Shown piece by piece: positions 51,919 through 62,242 of a DNA stretch of 64,000 nucleotides. The notes under the pieces are model-generated. The model saw only the letters and a program-made list of their open reading frames with translations. It had not been told where the DNA came from and made no database searches. The DNA lies in NCBI RefSeq assembly GCF_029433255.1, contig NZ_JAQTHU010000001.1, positions 744,001 through 808,000 of the forward strand. Direction: 5' to 3'. Origin of the DNA: Lactobacillus sp. ESL0791 (lineage in GTDB: Bacteria > Bacillota > Bacilli > Lactobacillales > Lactobacillaceae). A program made the position numbers and the translations under genes. Position 1 is the stretch's first letter; every line of letters starts with the position of its first letter.

Positions 51919-53073
51919 ATGTTTAAAATTATCGTTGAATTATTCTTTCTGGTTATTATTCAAGTGGCAATTACCCCTTTTATCCGCCGCCTTGCCTTTG
52001 TTTTGGGAGCAGTTGACGATCCCAATGCTCGCCGGGTTAACAAAAGTCCGATGCCAACGCTAGGCGGATTAGGCATTTTTGTGACGTTTAACATTGGCGT
52101 CTTTGTTCTCTTGCGGGAGCAATTTCCCACCCACGAAGCTTTTTCAATTTTGCTGGCATCCAGTGTGATTGTGCTTACGGGAATAATTGATGATATTATG
52201 GAGCTTAAGCCCAAGCAAAAAATGTTTGGCATCTTTGTTGCTGCCCTGATTATTTACTTTTTGGCCGGGATCAGGATGAATGTACTTAATTTGCCGTTTG
52301 TGAAGCACCCAATTGATTTGGGCTGGTGGAGCCTGCCGATTACCATTTTTTGGATTTTGGCTCTGACCAACGCCGTTAATTTGATTGATGGCCTGGATGG
52401 CTTGGCCGACGGTGTGGCCATGATTTCACTCACAACAATGGGAATTGTTGGCTACTTTTTTCTCCATACCAAGCAGCTATATATCCCAATTGCCTGTTTC
52501 ATGCTGGCGGCCTGTCTGCTGGGCTTTTTACCCTATAATTTTCATCCCGCAAAAATCTTTTTGGGTGATACAGGTGCTCTCTATATCGGTTTCATGATCG
52601 CAGTTCTTTCGTTAAAAGGTCTGAAAAATGTAACTTTTATTTCGCTGCTGATTCCGATTATTATTTTGGGTGTACCAATTACCGATACAATTTACGCGAT
52701 GATCCGCCGGAAACTAAATAACCGTCCCGTCTCACAAGCGGATAAGCATCACTTGCACCACCAATTGATGCGGATGGGGCTAACCCACCGGCAAACTGTG
52801 CTGACTATTTATGCGCTATCGCTAATTTTTTCCTTTATCTCGCTTTTGTTCCTGCTTTCGCCGGTATGGGGAACATGGTTATTAGCAATTGGATTGCTGT
52901 TTGCCCTCGAATTCTTTGTTGAATCGATTGGCTTGTTGGGTGAAAAATATAAGCCGCTCCTGCATTTGGCGCAAAAAATAATCAGCGCCCGCAGCGCCAA
53001 GGATCCAACAGTTGAAGTGTGGCATTTGGGTGAAGAAAAGCCGAACCAATTAAAGAAAAAAGACAATAAGTAA
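51919..53073 (+). CDS. tagO: Undecaprenyl-phosphate N-acetylglucosamine 1-phosphate transferase
   Basis: First step of wall teichoic acid or related polymer synthesis: moves GlcNAc-1-phosphate from UDP-GlcNAc to undecaprenyl phosphate in the membrane. The 384-residue protein has about eleven membrane segments and the family motifs AVDDPNARRVNKSPMPTLGG, the catalytic NAVNLIDGLDGLADG, FHPAKIFLGDTGALY and the HHLHHQLMRMG loop. UDP-ManNAc for the next step can come from MnaA (3667). Its stop codon lies in the arm of a bidirectional terminator. Confidence 0.94.
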   Translation: MFKIIVELFFLVIIQVAITPFIRRLAFVLGAVDDPNARRVNKSPMPTLGGLGIFVTFNIGVFVLLREQFPTHEAFSILLASSVIVLTGIIDDIMELKPKQKMFGIFVAALIIYFLAGIRMNVLNLPFVKHPIDLGWWSLPITIFWILALTNAVNLIDGLDGLADGVAMISLTTMGIVGYFFLHTKQLYIPIACFMLAACLLGFLPYNFHPAKIFLGDTGALYIGFMIAVLSLKGLKNVTFISLLIPIIILGVPITDTIYAMIRRKLNNRPVSQADKHHLHHQLMRMGLTHRQTVLTIYALSLIFSFISLLFLLSPVWGTWLLAIGLLFALEFFVESIGLLGEKYKPLLHLAQKIISARSAKDPTVEVWHLGEEKPNQLKKKDNK

Positions 53074-53103
53074 AAAGTCGCAACTGAAGCTGCGACTTTT
53101 TAC
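53070..53103. terminator. Bidirectional terminator containing both stop codons
   Basis: GTAAAAAGTCGCA (53070-53082) and TGCGACTTTTTAC (53091-53103) form a perfect 13-bp stem. The tagO TAA is in the left arm, and the TAA of the convergent IMPACT gene is in the right arm. Confidence 0.9.
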
Positions 53104-53762
53104 TTGTCGTGATAATTGTGTTCTTTCACGGGCAGCTCATTATAGCGCTTTTCACCGTTACTAAAGTTGACCTGACCTGCAAGCAGGTCGGTAAGTGCTT
53201 TTTTAGTAGCGTTTTGCTCATCATAATCAAGAAAGATATGCAGAGCGACATCGGTGCCGTAGTCGACCTTTTTTATATAGATTTTTTGCTGCGTTAAAAA
53301 ATGATTTACCTCATCAAAACGATTATAAGCAAGGTGAAAAATTATTTCCTGCTGCAGCACTCGCTTGACGACGCCAATGTGCTCGGCTGCCTGGGTGACG
53401 CTGTTGGAATAAGCCCTGATGAGACCACCGGCACCGAGTTTGATCCCGCCAAAATAACGGGTCACCACGACGGTAACATTGCGCAGGTTCATTAATTCCA
53501 GTGCTTTTAATTCGGGAACACCAGCGGTTCCAGAGGGTTCACCGTTGTCACTGGCTTTAACTTGTTCATTGTTAGGGCCAACAACGTAAGCGTAGGTATT
53601 ATGAGTTGCATCATGATATTTTTTGGTTATTTCTTGAATAAAGGCATTGGCCTCGACCACAGTCTGGGTTCTTGCACAGCTGGCGATGAATCTGCTCTTT
53701 TTGATAATGAGTTCATGGCTGCCGCTTTCTTTAATGGTTAAATAATTTTCTTGTTCTGCCAA
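53100..53762 (-). CDS. yigZ: YigZ/IMPACT family protein
   Basis: A 220-residue protein of the UPF0029/IMPACT family (YvyE in Bacillus). The N-terminal domain has KYHDATHNTYAYVVG and SDNGEPSGTAGVPEL, the latter being the strongest family signature. FGGIKLGAGGLIRAYSNSV follows, then a DUF1949 C-terminal domain (about 140-205). Eukaryotic relatives act on translation control; the bacterial role is unknown. It is divergent from comFA, as yvyE is beside comF genes in Bacillus. Confidence 0.9.
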   Translation of the reverse strand: MAEQENYLTIKESGSHELIIKKSRFIASCARTQTVVEANAFIQEITKKYHDATHNTYAYVVGPNNEQVKASDNGEPSGTAGVPELKALELMNLRNVTVVVTRYFGGIKLGAGGLIRAYSNSVTQAAEHIGVVKRVLQQEIIFHLAYNRFDEVNHFLTQQKIYIKKVDYGTDVALHIFLDYDEQNATKKALTDLLAGQVNFSNGEKRYNELPVKEHNYHDK

Positions 53763-53804
53763 AATTTTTACCTCTTTTTACGTATTTCTCTTTGGAGGGT
53801 TGCG

Positions 53805-55088
53805 ATGAAAAATCTAACTTTACTAGCTGGCCGTCAATGGCCGGCTGAACAAGGGCATTCTAGCATACTTGCTGCGGCTACCCAAGTTAATATTATTGAA
53901 AATGGTCGCTGTCAGCGCTGCGGTGCTTTTGTTTCAGCCAAATTACCTAACGGCAAGCTTTACTGCCGTGCCTGCATTGGTATTGGCCGTGCTGTTGAAG
54001 GCAACGTGCTTGTCCGTTATCTGGGTCATGCTGAATTTCCTAAGCAAAAAAATGGCGGGTTAACGTGGTCTGGGCACTTAACCTCGCAGCAAGAAAAAAT
54101 TTCGGCTGGTTTGGTCACCAATTTTCTTGAAAAGAAAAACTCTTTGGTTCATGCGGTAACTGGTGCCGGTAAGACAGAGATGCTTTTTCAATTAATTGCT
54201 GAATGTATGAAGAATGGGCAGCGTGCCTGCATTGCAACGCCGCGGATTGATGTTGTTAATGAATTATATCCTCGATTCAAAGCAGCTTTTTCTGAGATTA
54301 AAATTGGCAAGTATCACGGCCGTGAATTTAAGGAGCCGGACTTAGACCAGCTGACAATTTGTACGACACACCAATTGTTGAAATTTTATCAGGCCTTTGA
54401 CCTGCTGGTCATTGATGAGGTTGATTCTTTTCCTTATGTGGGGGATCCGCAGCTTCACTTCGGGGCTAAGAATGCAGTCAAAACTTCAGGCGTTAGAGTC
54501 TACCTAACTGCCACGCCAACCGCTGACTTGCTGGAAGAAGTGAAACAGAAAAAGTTAAGGTTACTAAAATTAAACCGGCGTTTTCATGGCGGCCTTTTAC
54601 CGGTTCCGAAAGAAAAATTTTTTTTACGGCCTTTTTTGCAAAAAGAGCGGCTCCATTCCAAACTGCTTTCTGAAATAATCAAAGCAGTAGAGTCAGGGCA
54701 CCCATTATTGTTATTTGTGCCGCGGATTGAGCAAATTCCTGTCTACTTAGCAGCGTTGCGAAAGGAACACCGGCTGCAAAAAGCGCAGGTAGCAGGTGTT
54801 TACGCCGCAGACAAGCAGCGTTTAGAAAAGGTCGCAGCTTTTCGTGAACAAAGACTGCAGATACTAGTTACCACCACGATTTTGGAGCGCGGGGTCACCT
54901 TTCCCCATGTATGGGTAATTGTCGTGGCTGCCGACGATGCAATTTATACGACAGCCAGCTTGGTTCAGATTGCTGGTCGGGTTGGCCGTGCGCAGCATGA
55001 TCCGACCGGCTTGGTTGTGTACTGCTATCATCAGTATACTAAAAATATAAAACTGGCGGTTAGGCAGATTAGGGAGATGAACAGATGA
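53805..55088 (+). CDS. comFA: DEAD-box DNA translocase ComFA
   Basis: ATP-dependent motor for uptake of transforming DNA, 427 residues from ATG 53805 (GGAGGG 8 bases upstream). A four-cysteine zinc finger is at Cys36, 39, 54 and 57. Walker A is AVTGAGKT at 117-124, the DEAD-like box is VIDEVDSF, motif III reads LTATPT, and motif VI lies in QIAGRVGRAQHDPTG. It overlaps comFC by 4 bases. All key motifs are intact, so the gene looks functional, although most of the competence machinery lies outside the window. Confidence 0.93.
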   Translation: MKNLTLLAGRQWPAEQGHSSILAAATQVNIIENGRCQRCGAFVSAKLPNGKLYCRACIGIGRAVEGNVLVRYLGHAEFPKQKNGGLTWSGHLTSQQEKISAGLVTNFLEKKNSLVHAVTGAGKTEMLFQLIAECMKNGQRACIATPRIDVVNELYPRFKAAFSEIKIGKYHGREFKEPDLDQLTICTTHQLLKFYQAFDLLVIDEVDSFPYVGDPQLHFGAKNAVKTSGVRVYLTATPTADLLEEVKQKKLRLLKLNRRFHGGLLPVPKEKFFLRPFLQKERLHSKLLSEIIKAVESGHPLLLFVPRIEQIPVYLAALRKEHRLQKAQVAGVYAADKQRLEKVAAFREQRLQILVTTTILERGVTFPHVWVIVVAADDAIYTTASLVQIAGRVGRAQHDPTGLVVYCYHQYTKNIKLAVRQIREMNR

Positions 55089-55774
55089 CGACTTGTTTGC
55101 TTTGCGGCCAGGAGTTTACCGGGCACACCACAATTTTACAAATTTTTTCAGTTAAGAAGAAAAAGCCACCTGTGATTTGTCTGCACTGCCGGCAGCGTTT
55201 TACGCCGTTGTCCGGTAACCGCTGTCAAGTTTGTTCGAGGGAATGGGCTGACGGGGATGTCTGCAATGACTGCAGGGCCTGGGGCAAGTTTTATGGAAAA
55301 AATCTGTTGTATAATCATTCTTTATATCATTATAACGATGCCTTTCATGATCTGATGGTCAATTATAAACGCTACGGGGATTATGTATTATATGCGGTTT
55401 TGCAAGAATTGTGCGGGCAAGAAGTGGCGAAAATTGTCGCTGATTTATATGTGCCAGTCCCAACTTCCCCTGAACACCGGCAAAAACGGCAATTTGATAC
55501 GGTGAGTGCAATTTACCAAGAACTGGTTCCTCTGACTTTTTTGCTTGATAAGAAGCCGGGCGGCGGTGCGCAAGGTGAGAAAAATAAGCGGGAACGGATG
55601 CGGAGCAAACAAAGTTTTATTATCCGCAAAAATGATCTTGCGGCAGATTTTTCTGGGAAAATATTATTGCTGGATGATATTTATACCACTGGCAGAACCC
55701 TCTACCACGCACGGGACAAGCTGCTGACGGTTTTCCCCCAGGCAAAGATTTCCAGCTTTTCAATTTGCCGTTAG
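55085..55774 (+). CDS. comFC: ComFC phosphoribosyltransferase-like protein
   Basis: A 229-residue partner of ComFA. The N-terminal zinc-binding half has CLLCGQEF, CLHC, CQVC and CNDC pairs. The C-terminal phosphoribosyltransferase-like fold carries the PRPP loop LLLDDIYTTGRTL, with the family-typical VPVPTSPEHRQKRQFD preceding. It overlaps comFA by 4 bases. ComFC is required for transformation in several species by an incompletely known mechanism. Confidence 0.92.
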   Translation: MTTCLLCGQEFTGHTTILQIFSVKKKKPPVICLHCRQRFTPLSGNRCQVCSREWADGDVCNDCRAWGKFYGKNLLYNHSLYHYNDAFHDLMVNYKRYGDYVLYAVLQELCGQEVAKIVADLYVPVPTSPEHRQKRQFDTVSAIYQELVPLTFLLDKKPGGGAQGEKNKRERMRSKQSFIIRKNDLAADFSGKILLLDDIYTTGRTLYHARDKLLTVFPQAKISSFSICR

Positions 55775-55783
55775 CTTCTTTCC

Positions 55784-55812
55784 TTGTTTAGCGCTTCCAG
55801 CTTCTGTATAAT
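55784..55812 (+). promoter_or_regulatory. hpf promoter
   Basis: TTGTTT (55784-55789), a 17-base spacer and TATAAT (55807-55812), 37 bases before the hpf start. Confidence 0.65.
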
Positions 55813-55848
55813 GAAAGTATAAAGAAAAACAGTAAAGGAGTGTTTTCT

Positions 55849-56400
55849 ATGCTAAAGTACAACGTTCGTGGTGAAAATATTGAAGTAACTGATGCTTTAA
55901 GAGAATATGTTGAGAAAAGATTGAAGAAGTTGGAAAAATATTTCGACTTGAGTCAGGACATGGTTGCACATGTCAATTTGAAAGTTTATCGGGATCATTC
56001 TGCTAAAGTTGAAGTTACTATCCCGCTGCCTTACCTAGTTTTGCGTGCGGAAGAAACCACCGATGATATGTATCGTAGTATTGACTTTGTGTCTGAAAAG
56101 CTTGAACGGCAAATTAAAAAGTATAAGACGCGGGTAAACCGCAAGAGCCGGGAAAAAGGTTATGAAGACTTCTTTGTTGAAACGGCTGAAGAAGAAAAAG
56201 AAGATAAAAAAGAAACTAGTGAATTTGATATCGTCCGCAACAAGCAGATTGGCTTGAAACCAATGAGTCCAGAAGAAGCAATTCTGCAGATGAATATGCT
56301 GGAACATGATTTCTTTGTTTTCCAAGATGCCGAAACCAATGGCACAAGTGTGGTATATCGCAGAAATGATGGCAAATATGGTTTAATTGAAACGGAATAA
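55849..56400 (+). CDS. hpf: Long ribosome hibernation-promoting factor
   Basis: A 183-residue long-form HPF that dimerises 70S ribosomes into 100S particles in resting or stressed cells. The N-terminal S30AE domain (about 1-100, MLKYNVRGENIEVTDALREYVEK) binds the decoding site. A charged linker (about 105-125) joins it to the C-terminal dimerisation domain (about 128-183, with NKQIGLKPMSPEEAILQMNM). The start is ATG 55849 behind AAAGGAG; the in-frame GTG at 55840 lies on that ribosome binding site. It has its own promoter and terminator, between comFC and secA. Confidence 0.95.
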   Translation: MLKYNVRGENIEVTDALREYVEKRLKKLEKYFDLSQDMVAHVNLKVYRDHSAKVEVTIPLPYLVLRAEETTDDMYRSIDFVSEKLERQIKKYKTRVNRKSREKGYEDFFVETAEEEKEDKKETSEFDIVRNKQIGLKPMSPEEAILQMNMLEHDFFVFQDAETNGTSVVYRRNDGKYGLIETE

Positions 56401-56425
56401 ATGGTAAAATAAAGATAGGATGAAA

Positions 56426-56456
56426 AAGACCTCACACAGAATGTGAGGTCTTCGTT
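56426..56456 (+). terminator. Terminator after hpf
   Basis: AAGACCTCACA (56426-56436) and TGTGAGGTCTT (56442-56452) form a perfect 11-bp stem with a 5-base loop, then CGTTTT. Confidence 0.85.
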
Positions 56457-56538
56457 TTGGATATTTTTAATTTGCTGCTAATCATGTTAAAATTATCATG
56501 TGTTTTTATACTTAAACTACATATTAAGGATCGATTAA

Positions 56539-58938
56539 ATGGTAAACATTTTAAGGAAACTATACAATACTGATAAACGAGAATTACGAAAATTTGAAAA
56601 GATTGCTAATCAGGTGGAAAGCTATGCTGATGAATACGGCAAGCTTTCAGATAAGCAGTTAAAGGCCAAAACGCCGGAATTTAAAGAGCGCCTGCAAAAA
56701 GATGAAAGTCTAGAGGATATTTTGCCCGAAGCATTTGCGGTTGCGCGAGAAGGTGCCAAGCGGGTGCTGGGCCTATACCCGTTTCATGTTCAGGTATTAG
56801 GGGGAATTGCCCTGCATTTTGGTAATATTGCTGAGATGATGACCGGTGAAGGTAAGACCTTGACGGCCACGATGCCCGTTTATTTGAATGCACTAGGCGG
56901 CAAAGGCGTGCACGTTGTTACGGTTAACGAATATTTGTCAAGCCGTGATGAAGAAGAGATGGGGCAGCTTTATAAGTGGCTTGGTCTGACGGTAGGCTTG
57001 AACCTGAATTCAATGGCTCCGGATGAGAAGCGTGCGGCTTATAGTTGTGACGTCACTTATTCAACTAACTCAGAATTAGGTTTTGATTATTTGCGCGACA
57101 ACATGGTTGTTTACAAGGAACAAATGGTGCAGCGGCCGCTTAACTTTGCAATTATTGATGAGGTTGACTCAATTTTGATCGATGAGGCCAGAACGCCGTT
57201 AATTATTTCTGGTGAGGCTGAGCGGGCTAACAGCGACTATATTCGGGCCGACCGCTTTGTTAAAACTCTGTCGGAAGACAAGAGTGACGACGATGCCGAT
57301 GATGACGAAGATCATGGTGACTATAAGATTGACTGGCCGACCAAGACGATTTCGTTAACAAGGACCGGTATTCAGAAGGCCTGTGAACATTTTGGCTTGA
57401 AGAATCTGTACGATGTAGAAAACCAAAAGCTGGTGCACCACCTTGATCAAGCGCTGCGGGCTAATTATATCATGCTTAAGGATATCGATTACGTGGTTCA
57501 GGAAGGTGAAGTACTAATCGTTGATTCCTTTACCGGACGGGTAATGCAGGGTCGGCGTTATTCCGATGGCCTGCACCAGGCGATTGAGGCCAAGGAAGGC
57601 GTTAAAATTCAGGAAGAATCAAAAACGCAGGCGACAATCACCTACCAGAACTTTTTCAGAATGTATAAAAAACTTTCCGGAATGACCGGTACGGCTAAAA
57701 CCGAGGAAGAAGAGTTCCGCGAAATTTACAACATGCAGGTTATTACGATTCCGACCAACCGGCCGGTTATCCGGGTCGATAATCCAGATATTTTGTATCC
57801 AACTTTGGACTCAAAATTCCATGCCGTTGTTGATGAAATCAAGGAACGGCATTCGAAGGGCCAGCCAATTCTGGTTGGAACGGTTGCGGTTGAAAGTTCA
57901 GAGCGGCTCAGCAGGCTGCTTGATAAAGAGCGGATTCCGCATGCGGTTTTAAATGCGAAAAACCACGCCAAGGAAGCACAGATTATCATGAACGCCGGTC
58001 AACGTGGTGCGGTCACGATCGCCACCAATATGGCTGGTCGTGGTACGGATATCAAACTAGGGCCTGGTGTTACAGAACTGGGCGGCCTTTCGGTGATCGG
58101 CACCGAGCGGCACGAATCGCGGCGGATTGATAATCAGCTTCGTGGACGTTCCGGCCGGCAGGGAGATCCAGGCGAAACCCGTTTCTACCTTTCACTTGAG
58201 GATGATTTGATGAAACGGTTTGGCGGCGACCGGGTCAAGGACTTCTTGGATCGCTTATCCGATAATGATGATGATAAAGTGATCGAGAGCCGCCTGATTA
58301 CACGGCAGGTTGAATCTGCCCAGAAGCGGGTTGAAGGTAATAACTACGATACGCGTAAGCAAACTTTGCAGTATGACGATGTTATGCGAATCCAGCGTGA
58401 AATCATTTACGGTGAGCGGATGCAGGTCATTGGTGAAGAAAAATCACTTAAGGACGTATTAATTCCAATGCTCCGCCGGACAATCAGCAGTCAGATTGAC
58501 ATGTTTACCCAAGGTGACCGCAGCAAGTGGCGGCTTGATTCTCTGCGTGATTTCATTGGTTCCAGCTTAATTTCTGAAAAAGAAGCCGATGAGATTGACT
58601 ATAAAAATATCAGTGTTGATGAGCTGAAGCAAAAATTGTATGACAGCGTTGAGACCAATTACAAAGAAAAAGAAGAGGCCTTAGGTGACCCTGAGCAGAT
58701 GCTTGAGTTTGAAAAAGTTGTTATCTTACGTGTAGTTGATGAGCGCTGGACCGACCATATTGACGCGATGGATCAGCTGCGGCAGTCGATTGGACTGCGG
58801 GGGTATGGTCAGCTTAACCCGTTAGTTGAATACCAGGATTCTGGCTACAGAATGTTTGAAGAAATGATTTCAAATATTGAATTTGACGTTACCCGCCTGT
58901 TCATGAAGGCAGAAATTAGGCGTAATCTTAGCCGGTAA
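56539..58938 (+). CDS. secA: Preprotein translocase ATPase SecA
   Basis: Motor of Sec-dependent protein export, 799 residues. Walker [13 protein letters not shown] lies near residues 100-111, Walker [14 protein letters not shown] near 205-217, and helicase-like motifs [12 protein letters not shown] and [11 protein letters not shown] follow. It ends at EIRRNLSR just after the helical scaffold and wing region. The flexible linker and the C-terminal zinc-binding (CxCxSGx6CH) tail found in many SecA proteins are absent, as in a number of lactobacilli. It is followed by a terminator and prfB, the common secA-prfB order. Confidence 0.97.
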   Translation: MVNILRKLYNTDKRELRKFEKIANQVESYADEYGKLSDKQLKAKTPEFKERLQKDESLEDILPEAFAVAREGAKRVLGLYPFHVQVLGGIALHFGNIAEMMTGEGKTLTATMPVYLNALGGKGVHVVTVNEYLSSRDEEEMGQLYKWLGLTVGLNLNSMAPDEKRAAYSCDVTYSTNSELGFDYLRDNMVVYKEQMVQRPLNFAIIDEVDSILIDEARTPLIISGEAERANSDYIRADRFVKTLSEDKSDDDADDDEDHGDYKIDWPTKTISLTRTGIQKACEHFGLKNLYDVENQKLVHHLDQALRANYIMLKDIDYVVQEGEVLIVDSFTGRVMQGRRYSDGLHQAIEAKEGVKIQEESKTQATITYQNFFRMYKKLSGMTGTAKTEEEEFREIYNMQVITIPTNRPVIRVDNPDILYPTLDSKFHAVVDEIKERHSKGQPILVGTVAVESSERLSRLLDKERIPHAVLNAKNHAKEAQIIMNAGQRGAVTIATNMAGRGTDIKLGPGVTELGGLSVIGTERHESRRIDNQLRGRSGRQGDPGETRFYLSLEDDLMKRFGGDRVKDFLDRLSDNDDDKVIESRLITRQVESAQKRVEGNNYDTRKQTLQYDDVMRIQREIIYGERMQVIGEEKSLKDVLIPMLRRTISSQIDMFTQGDRSKWRLDSLRDFIGSSLISEKEADEIDYKNISVDELKQKLYDSVETNYKEKEEALGDPEQMLEFEKVVILRVVDERWTDHIDAMDQLRQSIGLRGYGQLNPLVEYQDSGYRMFEEMISNIEFDVTRLFMKAEIRRNLSR

Positions 58939-58952
58939 AAAATAAAATTAGG

Positions 58953-58980
58953 GAGAAAGCAATATACTTTCTCTTTTTTT
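58953..58980 (+). terminator. Terminator between secA and prfB
   Basis: GAGAAAG (58953-58959) pairs with CTTTCTC (58967-58973), followed by a T-run. Its short stem may allow read-through into prfB. Confidence 0.7.
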
Positions 58981-58998
58981 ACTAAATTAGGAGAATTT

Positions 58999-60115
58999 AT
59001 GGAAATTAGTGAAATTCAAAGTACGCTGGACGAATTGCAGAAGCGGCTGGCTAACTTTAGGGGGTCTCTTTGACCTGGATGCAATTGACGAGAGCATTGC
59101 GGTAAATGAAGGGAAAATGGCGGCACCGGATTTCTGGCAGGATCAAGACCGGGCACAAGAACTGATTGCGGAGACCAACCTGTTAAAAGAAAAACGGGAT
59201 TCGTTTTTGAAATTAAAGTCAGCTTACCAAGACGAGGCCACGGCGCTTGAACTGTTGCGGGAAGAAAATGATCAGGAATTACAGACGGAAATTGAGAAAA
59301 ATTTGCTAGAATTGCAGGATGAATTCCGTAATTATGAGCTAGATCTGTTGCTTGCTGGCAAGTATGACAGTCATAATGCGCTTTTGGAAATTCATCCGGG
59401 TGCCGGCGGCACCGAGGCAATGGACTGGGGTCAGATGTTATTTCGAATGTACAACCGCTACGCTGATATGAGCGGCCTGCAGTTTGAGGTTAATAACTAC
59501 GAAGCGGGTGAAGAGGCAGGCATTAAAAGCGTCAGCGTTCGGATTAGCGGTAAGAATGCCTATGGCCTGTTAAAGTCCGAAAATGGTGTTCACCGCTTGG
59601 TCCGGATTTCACCGTTTGATGCGGCTAAAAGGCGGCATACTTCCTTTGCTTCGGTTGAAGTTATTCCGGAAGTCGATGACAGCATTCAGATTGATATTGA
59701 TCCTAAAGACTTACGGATTGATGTTTACCGTTCAAGCGGTGCTGGCGGCCAGCACATCAATAAAACCTCCAGTGCAGTTCGGATTACCCACTTGCCGACG
59801 GGAATTGTAACCACGTCCCAGGCGCAGCGCTCGCAGCTGCAAAACCGGGAAACGGCGATGAATGAGTTGCGTGCTAAGCTGTTTCACTTGGAGGAAGAAA
59901 AAAAGCGTAAGCAAAAGCAGGCCCTGAAGGGCGACCAGATGGAAATTGGCTGGGGCTCACAGATTCGTTCCTATGTTTTTCATCCTTATAATTTAGTTAA
60001 GGATTTGCGGACAGGCTATGAAACGGCTGATATCAATGGTGTAATGGATGGAAAGCTGCAGCCGTTTATTTATGCGTATTTACAGTGGCTGCTTAGCCAA
60101 GAAAATCCAGAGTAG
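58999..60115 (+). CDS. prfB: Peptide chain release factor 2 (programmed +1 frameshift)
   Basis: RF2 recognises UGA and UAA. Translation starts at ATG 58999 (GGAG upstream), runs 24 codons to an in-frame TGA at 59071-59073 and must shift +1 at CTT (59068-59070) to continue from GAC 59072. The shift signal is classical: an internal SD-like AGGGGG (59059-59064), a 3-base spacer, then CTT TGA C. The joined product is about 371 residues with the SPF specificity tripeptide in RISPFDAAKRR and GGQ in SGAGGQHINKTSSAV. The shift autoregulates RF2 level, because slow UGA reading favours it. Confidence 0.95.
59059..59074 (+). promoter_or_regulatory. RF2 autoregulatory frameshift site
   Basis: AGGGGG-TCT-CTT-TGA-C: an SD-like stimulator 3 bases before the slippery CTT codon and an in-frame UGA in C-rich context, same layout as E. 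coli prfB. Confidence 0.95.
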
Positions 60116-60123
60116 GTGAAAAA

Positions 60124-60393
60124 ATGAGTTTTTGGGGAATTGTCGGTTTAGTTTTAGTTGCTGTCCTTGCTTTATGTATGTTATTTACGTTTTTTCATAT
60201 CTTTTTTGCCCTGTTGCCGGTGGCGTTAGTAGCGATTTTAATAATTTGGCTGATTTATCACTTTTCGAATAAAAATAATCATGAAAATGTGCCTAGCGGG
60301 TCTAATTACTATGATTTCTTTACTAATCGCCAGACAACTAACCAGCACCGTAAAAAAGCGCGGGATGTCCATACAAAAGACGTTGATAAGTAG
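60124..60393 (+). CDS. Small membrane protein of unknown function
   Basis: An 89-residue protein with two hydrophobic segments (about residues 3-22 and 26-48) and a polar, basic C-terminal tail (TNQHRKKARDVHTKD). The gene sits 8 bases after prfB and 15 bases before hprK with GTAGGTGA ahead of it, so it is part of that operon. I do not recognise a family. Small two-segment membrane proteins also occur next to hprK in some other Firmicutes, but I cannot show homology. Confidence 0.7.
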   Translation: MSFWGIVGLVLVAVLALCMLFTFFHIFFALLPVALVAILIIWLIYHFSNKNNHENVPSGSNYYDFFTNRQTTNQHRKKARDVHTKDVDK

Positions 60394-60408
60394 TTTAAGG
60401 GGATAAAA

Positions 60409-61386
60409 ATGGCAGATGCAGTTGAACTAGAGAAATTGATTCGCGACAATCATATCGTGTATATATATCAGGGCAAACAGTATGTTAGCGGCAAACAGCT
60501 TACCGTTTCTGATATTTATCGGCCCGGCCTTGAGTTAACCGGCTATTTTGATTTTTATCCTAAACAGCGGATTCAGCTTTTAGGGCGGACAGAAATTTCT
60601 TATGCCGCGCGTTTAGACCATGAAAGTCGTTTGCGCGTGTTTACCAAAATGTGTACCAGCAAGACGCCTTGTTTCTTAGTTTCGCGCTCACTTCCTGTTC
60701 CAAAAGAGCTGAAAGAGGCAGCGGATCAGGCGCATATTCCTATTTTGTCATCGGATGAATCAACAACTTACATTTCCAGTATTTTGACGGGATATTTGCG
60801 TGAGCGGCTGGCTGAACGGGTCAGCATTCATGGCGTCATGGTTGAAATTAAGGGCATGGGCGTTTTACTTACTGGAGATTCCGGCGTTGGTAAATCGGAA
60901 ACTGCCTTGGGCCTAATTCAGCGCGGCCACCGGCTGATTGCCGATGACCGGGTAGATGTTTACCAGCGCGACGATGAAACCGTTATGGGTGAAGCACCCA
61001 AAATTTTGAAGCACCTGATGGAAATTCGTGGTGTCGGCATTATTGATATCATGGAATTATTTGGGGTTGGCGCCATTAAAAATCGTTCTAGTATCCGACT
61101 GGTAATTAAATTAGTTAATTGGGACAGCCATGCCAATTACGATCGCTTAGGTTTTCAAGAGAGCAAGCGGGAAATTTGTAACGTTGAGCTGCCGCAGATT
61201 ACGATTCCGGTTAAGGTTGGCCGTAACATGGAAGATATTATTGAGGTTGCCGCCATGAATTTTCGGGCAAAGAGATCAGGTTATGATGCCGCTCAAACCT
61301 TTGATGATAATCTGACTGCACTGATTGCGGCTAATTCAAAAAAAGATGCAGTAAAGGATAAAGTTGAACATGATATTGACGATTAA
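60409..61386 (+). CDS. hprK: HPr kinase/phosphorylase
   Basis: Bifunctional sensor enzyme that phosphorylates or dephosphorylates HPr Ser46 and so controls CcpA-dependent catabolite repression. The 325-residue protein has an N-terminal domain (about 1-130), then the catalytic domain with His141 in SIHGVMV, Walker A GDSGVGKS at 156-163, and the signature [20 protein letters not shown]. Its substrate HPr is encoded at 24006. The lgt start lies within its last 20 bases. Confidence 0.97.
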   Translation: MADAVELEKLIRDNHIVYIYQGKQYVSGKQLTVSDIYRPGLELTGYFDFYPKQRIQLLGRTEISYAARLDHESRLRVFTKMCTSKTPCFLVSRSLPVPKELKEAADQAHIPILSSDESTTYISSILTGYLRERLAERVSIHGVMVEIKGMGVLLTGDSGVGKSETALGLIQRGHRLIADDRVDVYQRDDETVMGEAPKILKHLMEIRGVGIIDIMELFGVGAIKNRSSIRLVIKLVNWDSHANYDRLGFQESKREICNVELPQITIPVKVGRNMEDIIEVAAMNFRAKRSGYDAAQTFDDNLTALIAANSKKDAVKDKVEHDIDD

Positions 61387-62206
61387 TCCGGTGGCTTTTA
61401 ACTTAGGCAGTTTAAGTGTCAAGTGGTACGGCGTAATTATGGCCGCTGCCATTATTTTGGCGGCATGGATGGCGATTAGTGAAGGCAAAAAGCGGCAGAT
61501 TATGAGTGATGACTTCATTGACCTATTGTTGTGGGCAGTACCTTTAGGTTACGTCGGTGCCAGGATTTACTATGTTATATTTGAATGGGGCTATTATAGC
61601 CAGCACCCCGATCAAATAATTGCGATTTGGAACGGCGGCATTGCGATCTATGGCGGCTTGATTGCCGGCTTAATTGTTTTGCTTGCCTTTTGTTACAAGC
61701 GGATGCTGCCGCCCTTTTTAATGCTGGATGTGATTACACCGGGTGTGATGGCCGCACAAATCTTGGGGCGCTGGGGTAATTTTATTAATCAAGAGGCCCA
61801 CGGCGGTCCGACCAGTCTGCATTTTTTGCAGAGTCTGCATTTGCCGCAGTTTATTATCAGTCAAATGAGAATCAACGGTGTCTATTATCAGCCGACTTTT
61901 TTGTATGAATCATTCTTCAATCTGATCGGTTTAATAATTATTTTGAGCTTGCGGCATAAAAAGCATGTCTTCAAGCAAGGAGAAGTTTTCATGACTTACT
62001 TGGCCTGGTATGCCGTTGTCCGTTTCTTTGTTGAGGGATTGAGAACTGATAGCTTGTACTTGTTTGGTGTAATTCGGGTGTCGCAAATGTTGAGCCTGCT
62101 TTTACTTATTTTAGTTGTCGCATTATTTATTTATCGGCGTGTAAAAGTCAAACCAAAGTGGTATCTTGATGGAAGCGGGTTAAAGTATCCGTATTCACGA
62201 GATTAA
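61370..62206 (+). CDS. lgt: Prolipoprotein diacylglyceryl transferase
   Basis: Transfers diacylglycerol to the lipobox cysteine of prolipoproteins in the membrane. The protein has about 278 residues, seven membrane segments and the signature [16 protein letters not shown] in the middle. The conserved N-terminal [10 protein letters not shown] and the C-terminal EGLRTDSLY Arg are also present. The start overlaps hprK by 17 bases (ATG 61370); an in-frame TTG at 61364 is equally spaced from the AAAGGA site. hprK-lgt-gpsA-trxB is the usual Firmicutes order. Confidence 0.94.
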   Translation: MILTINPVAFNLGSLSVKWYGVIMAAAIILAAWMAISEGKKRQIMSDDFIDLLLWAVPLGYVGARIYYVIFEWGYYSQHPDQIIAIWNGGIAIYGGLIAGLIVLLAFCYKRMLPPFLMLDVITPGVMAAQILGRWGNFINQEAHGGPTSLHFLQSLHLPQFIISQMRINGVYYQPTFLYESFFNLIGLIIILSLRHKKHVFKQGEVFMTYLAWYAVVRFFVEGLRTDSLYLFGVIRVSQMLSLLLLILVVALFIYRRVKVKPKWYLDGSGLKYPYSRD

Positions 62207-62242
62207 TAGAAAAATATTTTAGAGAAAGTTTTAGGAGAGAAA

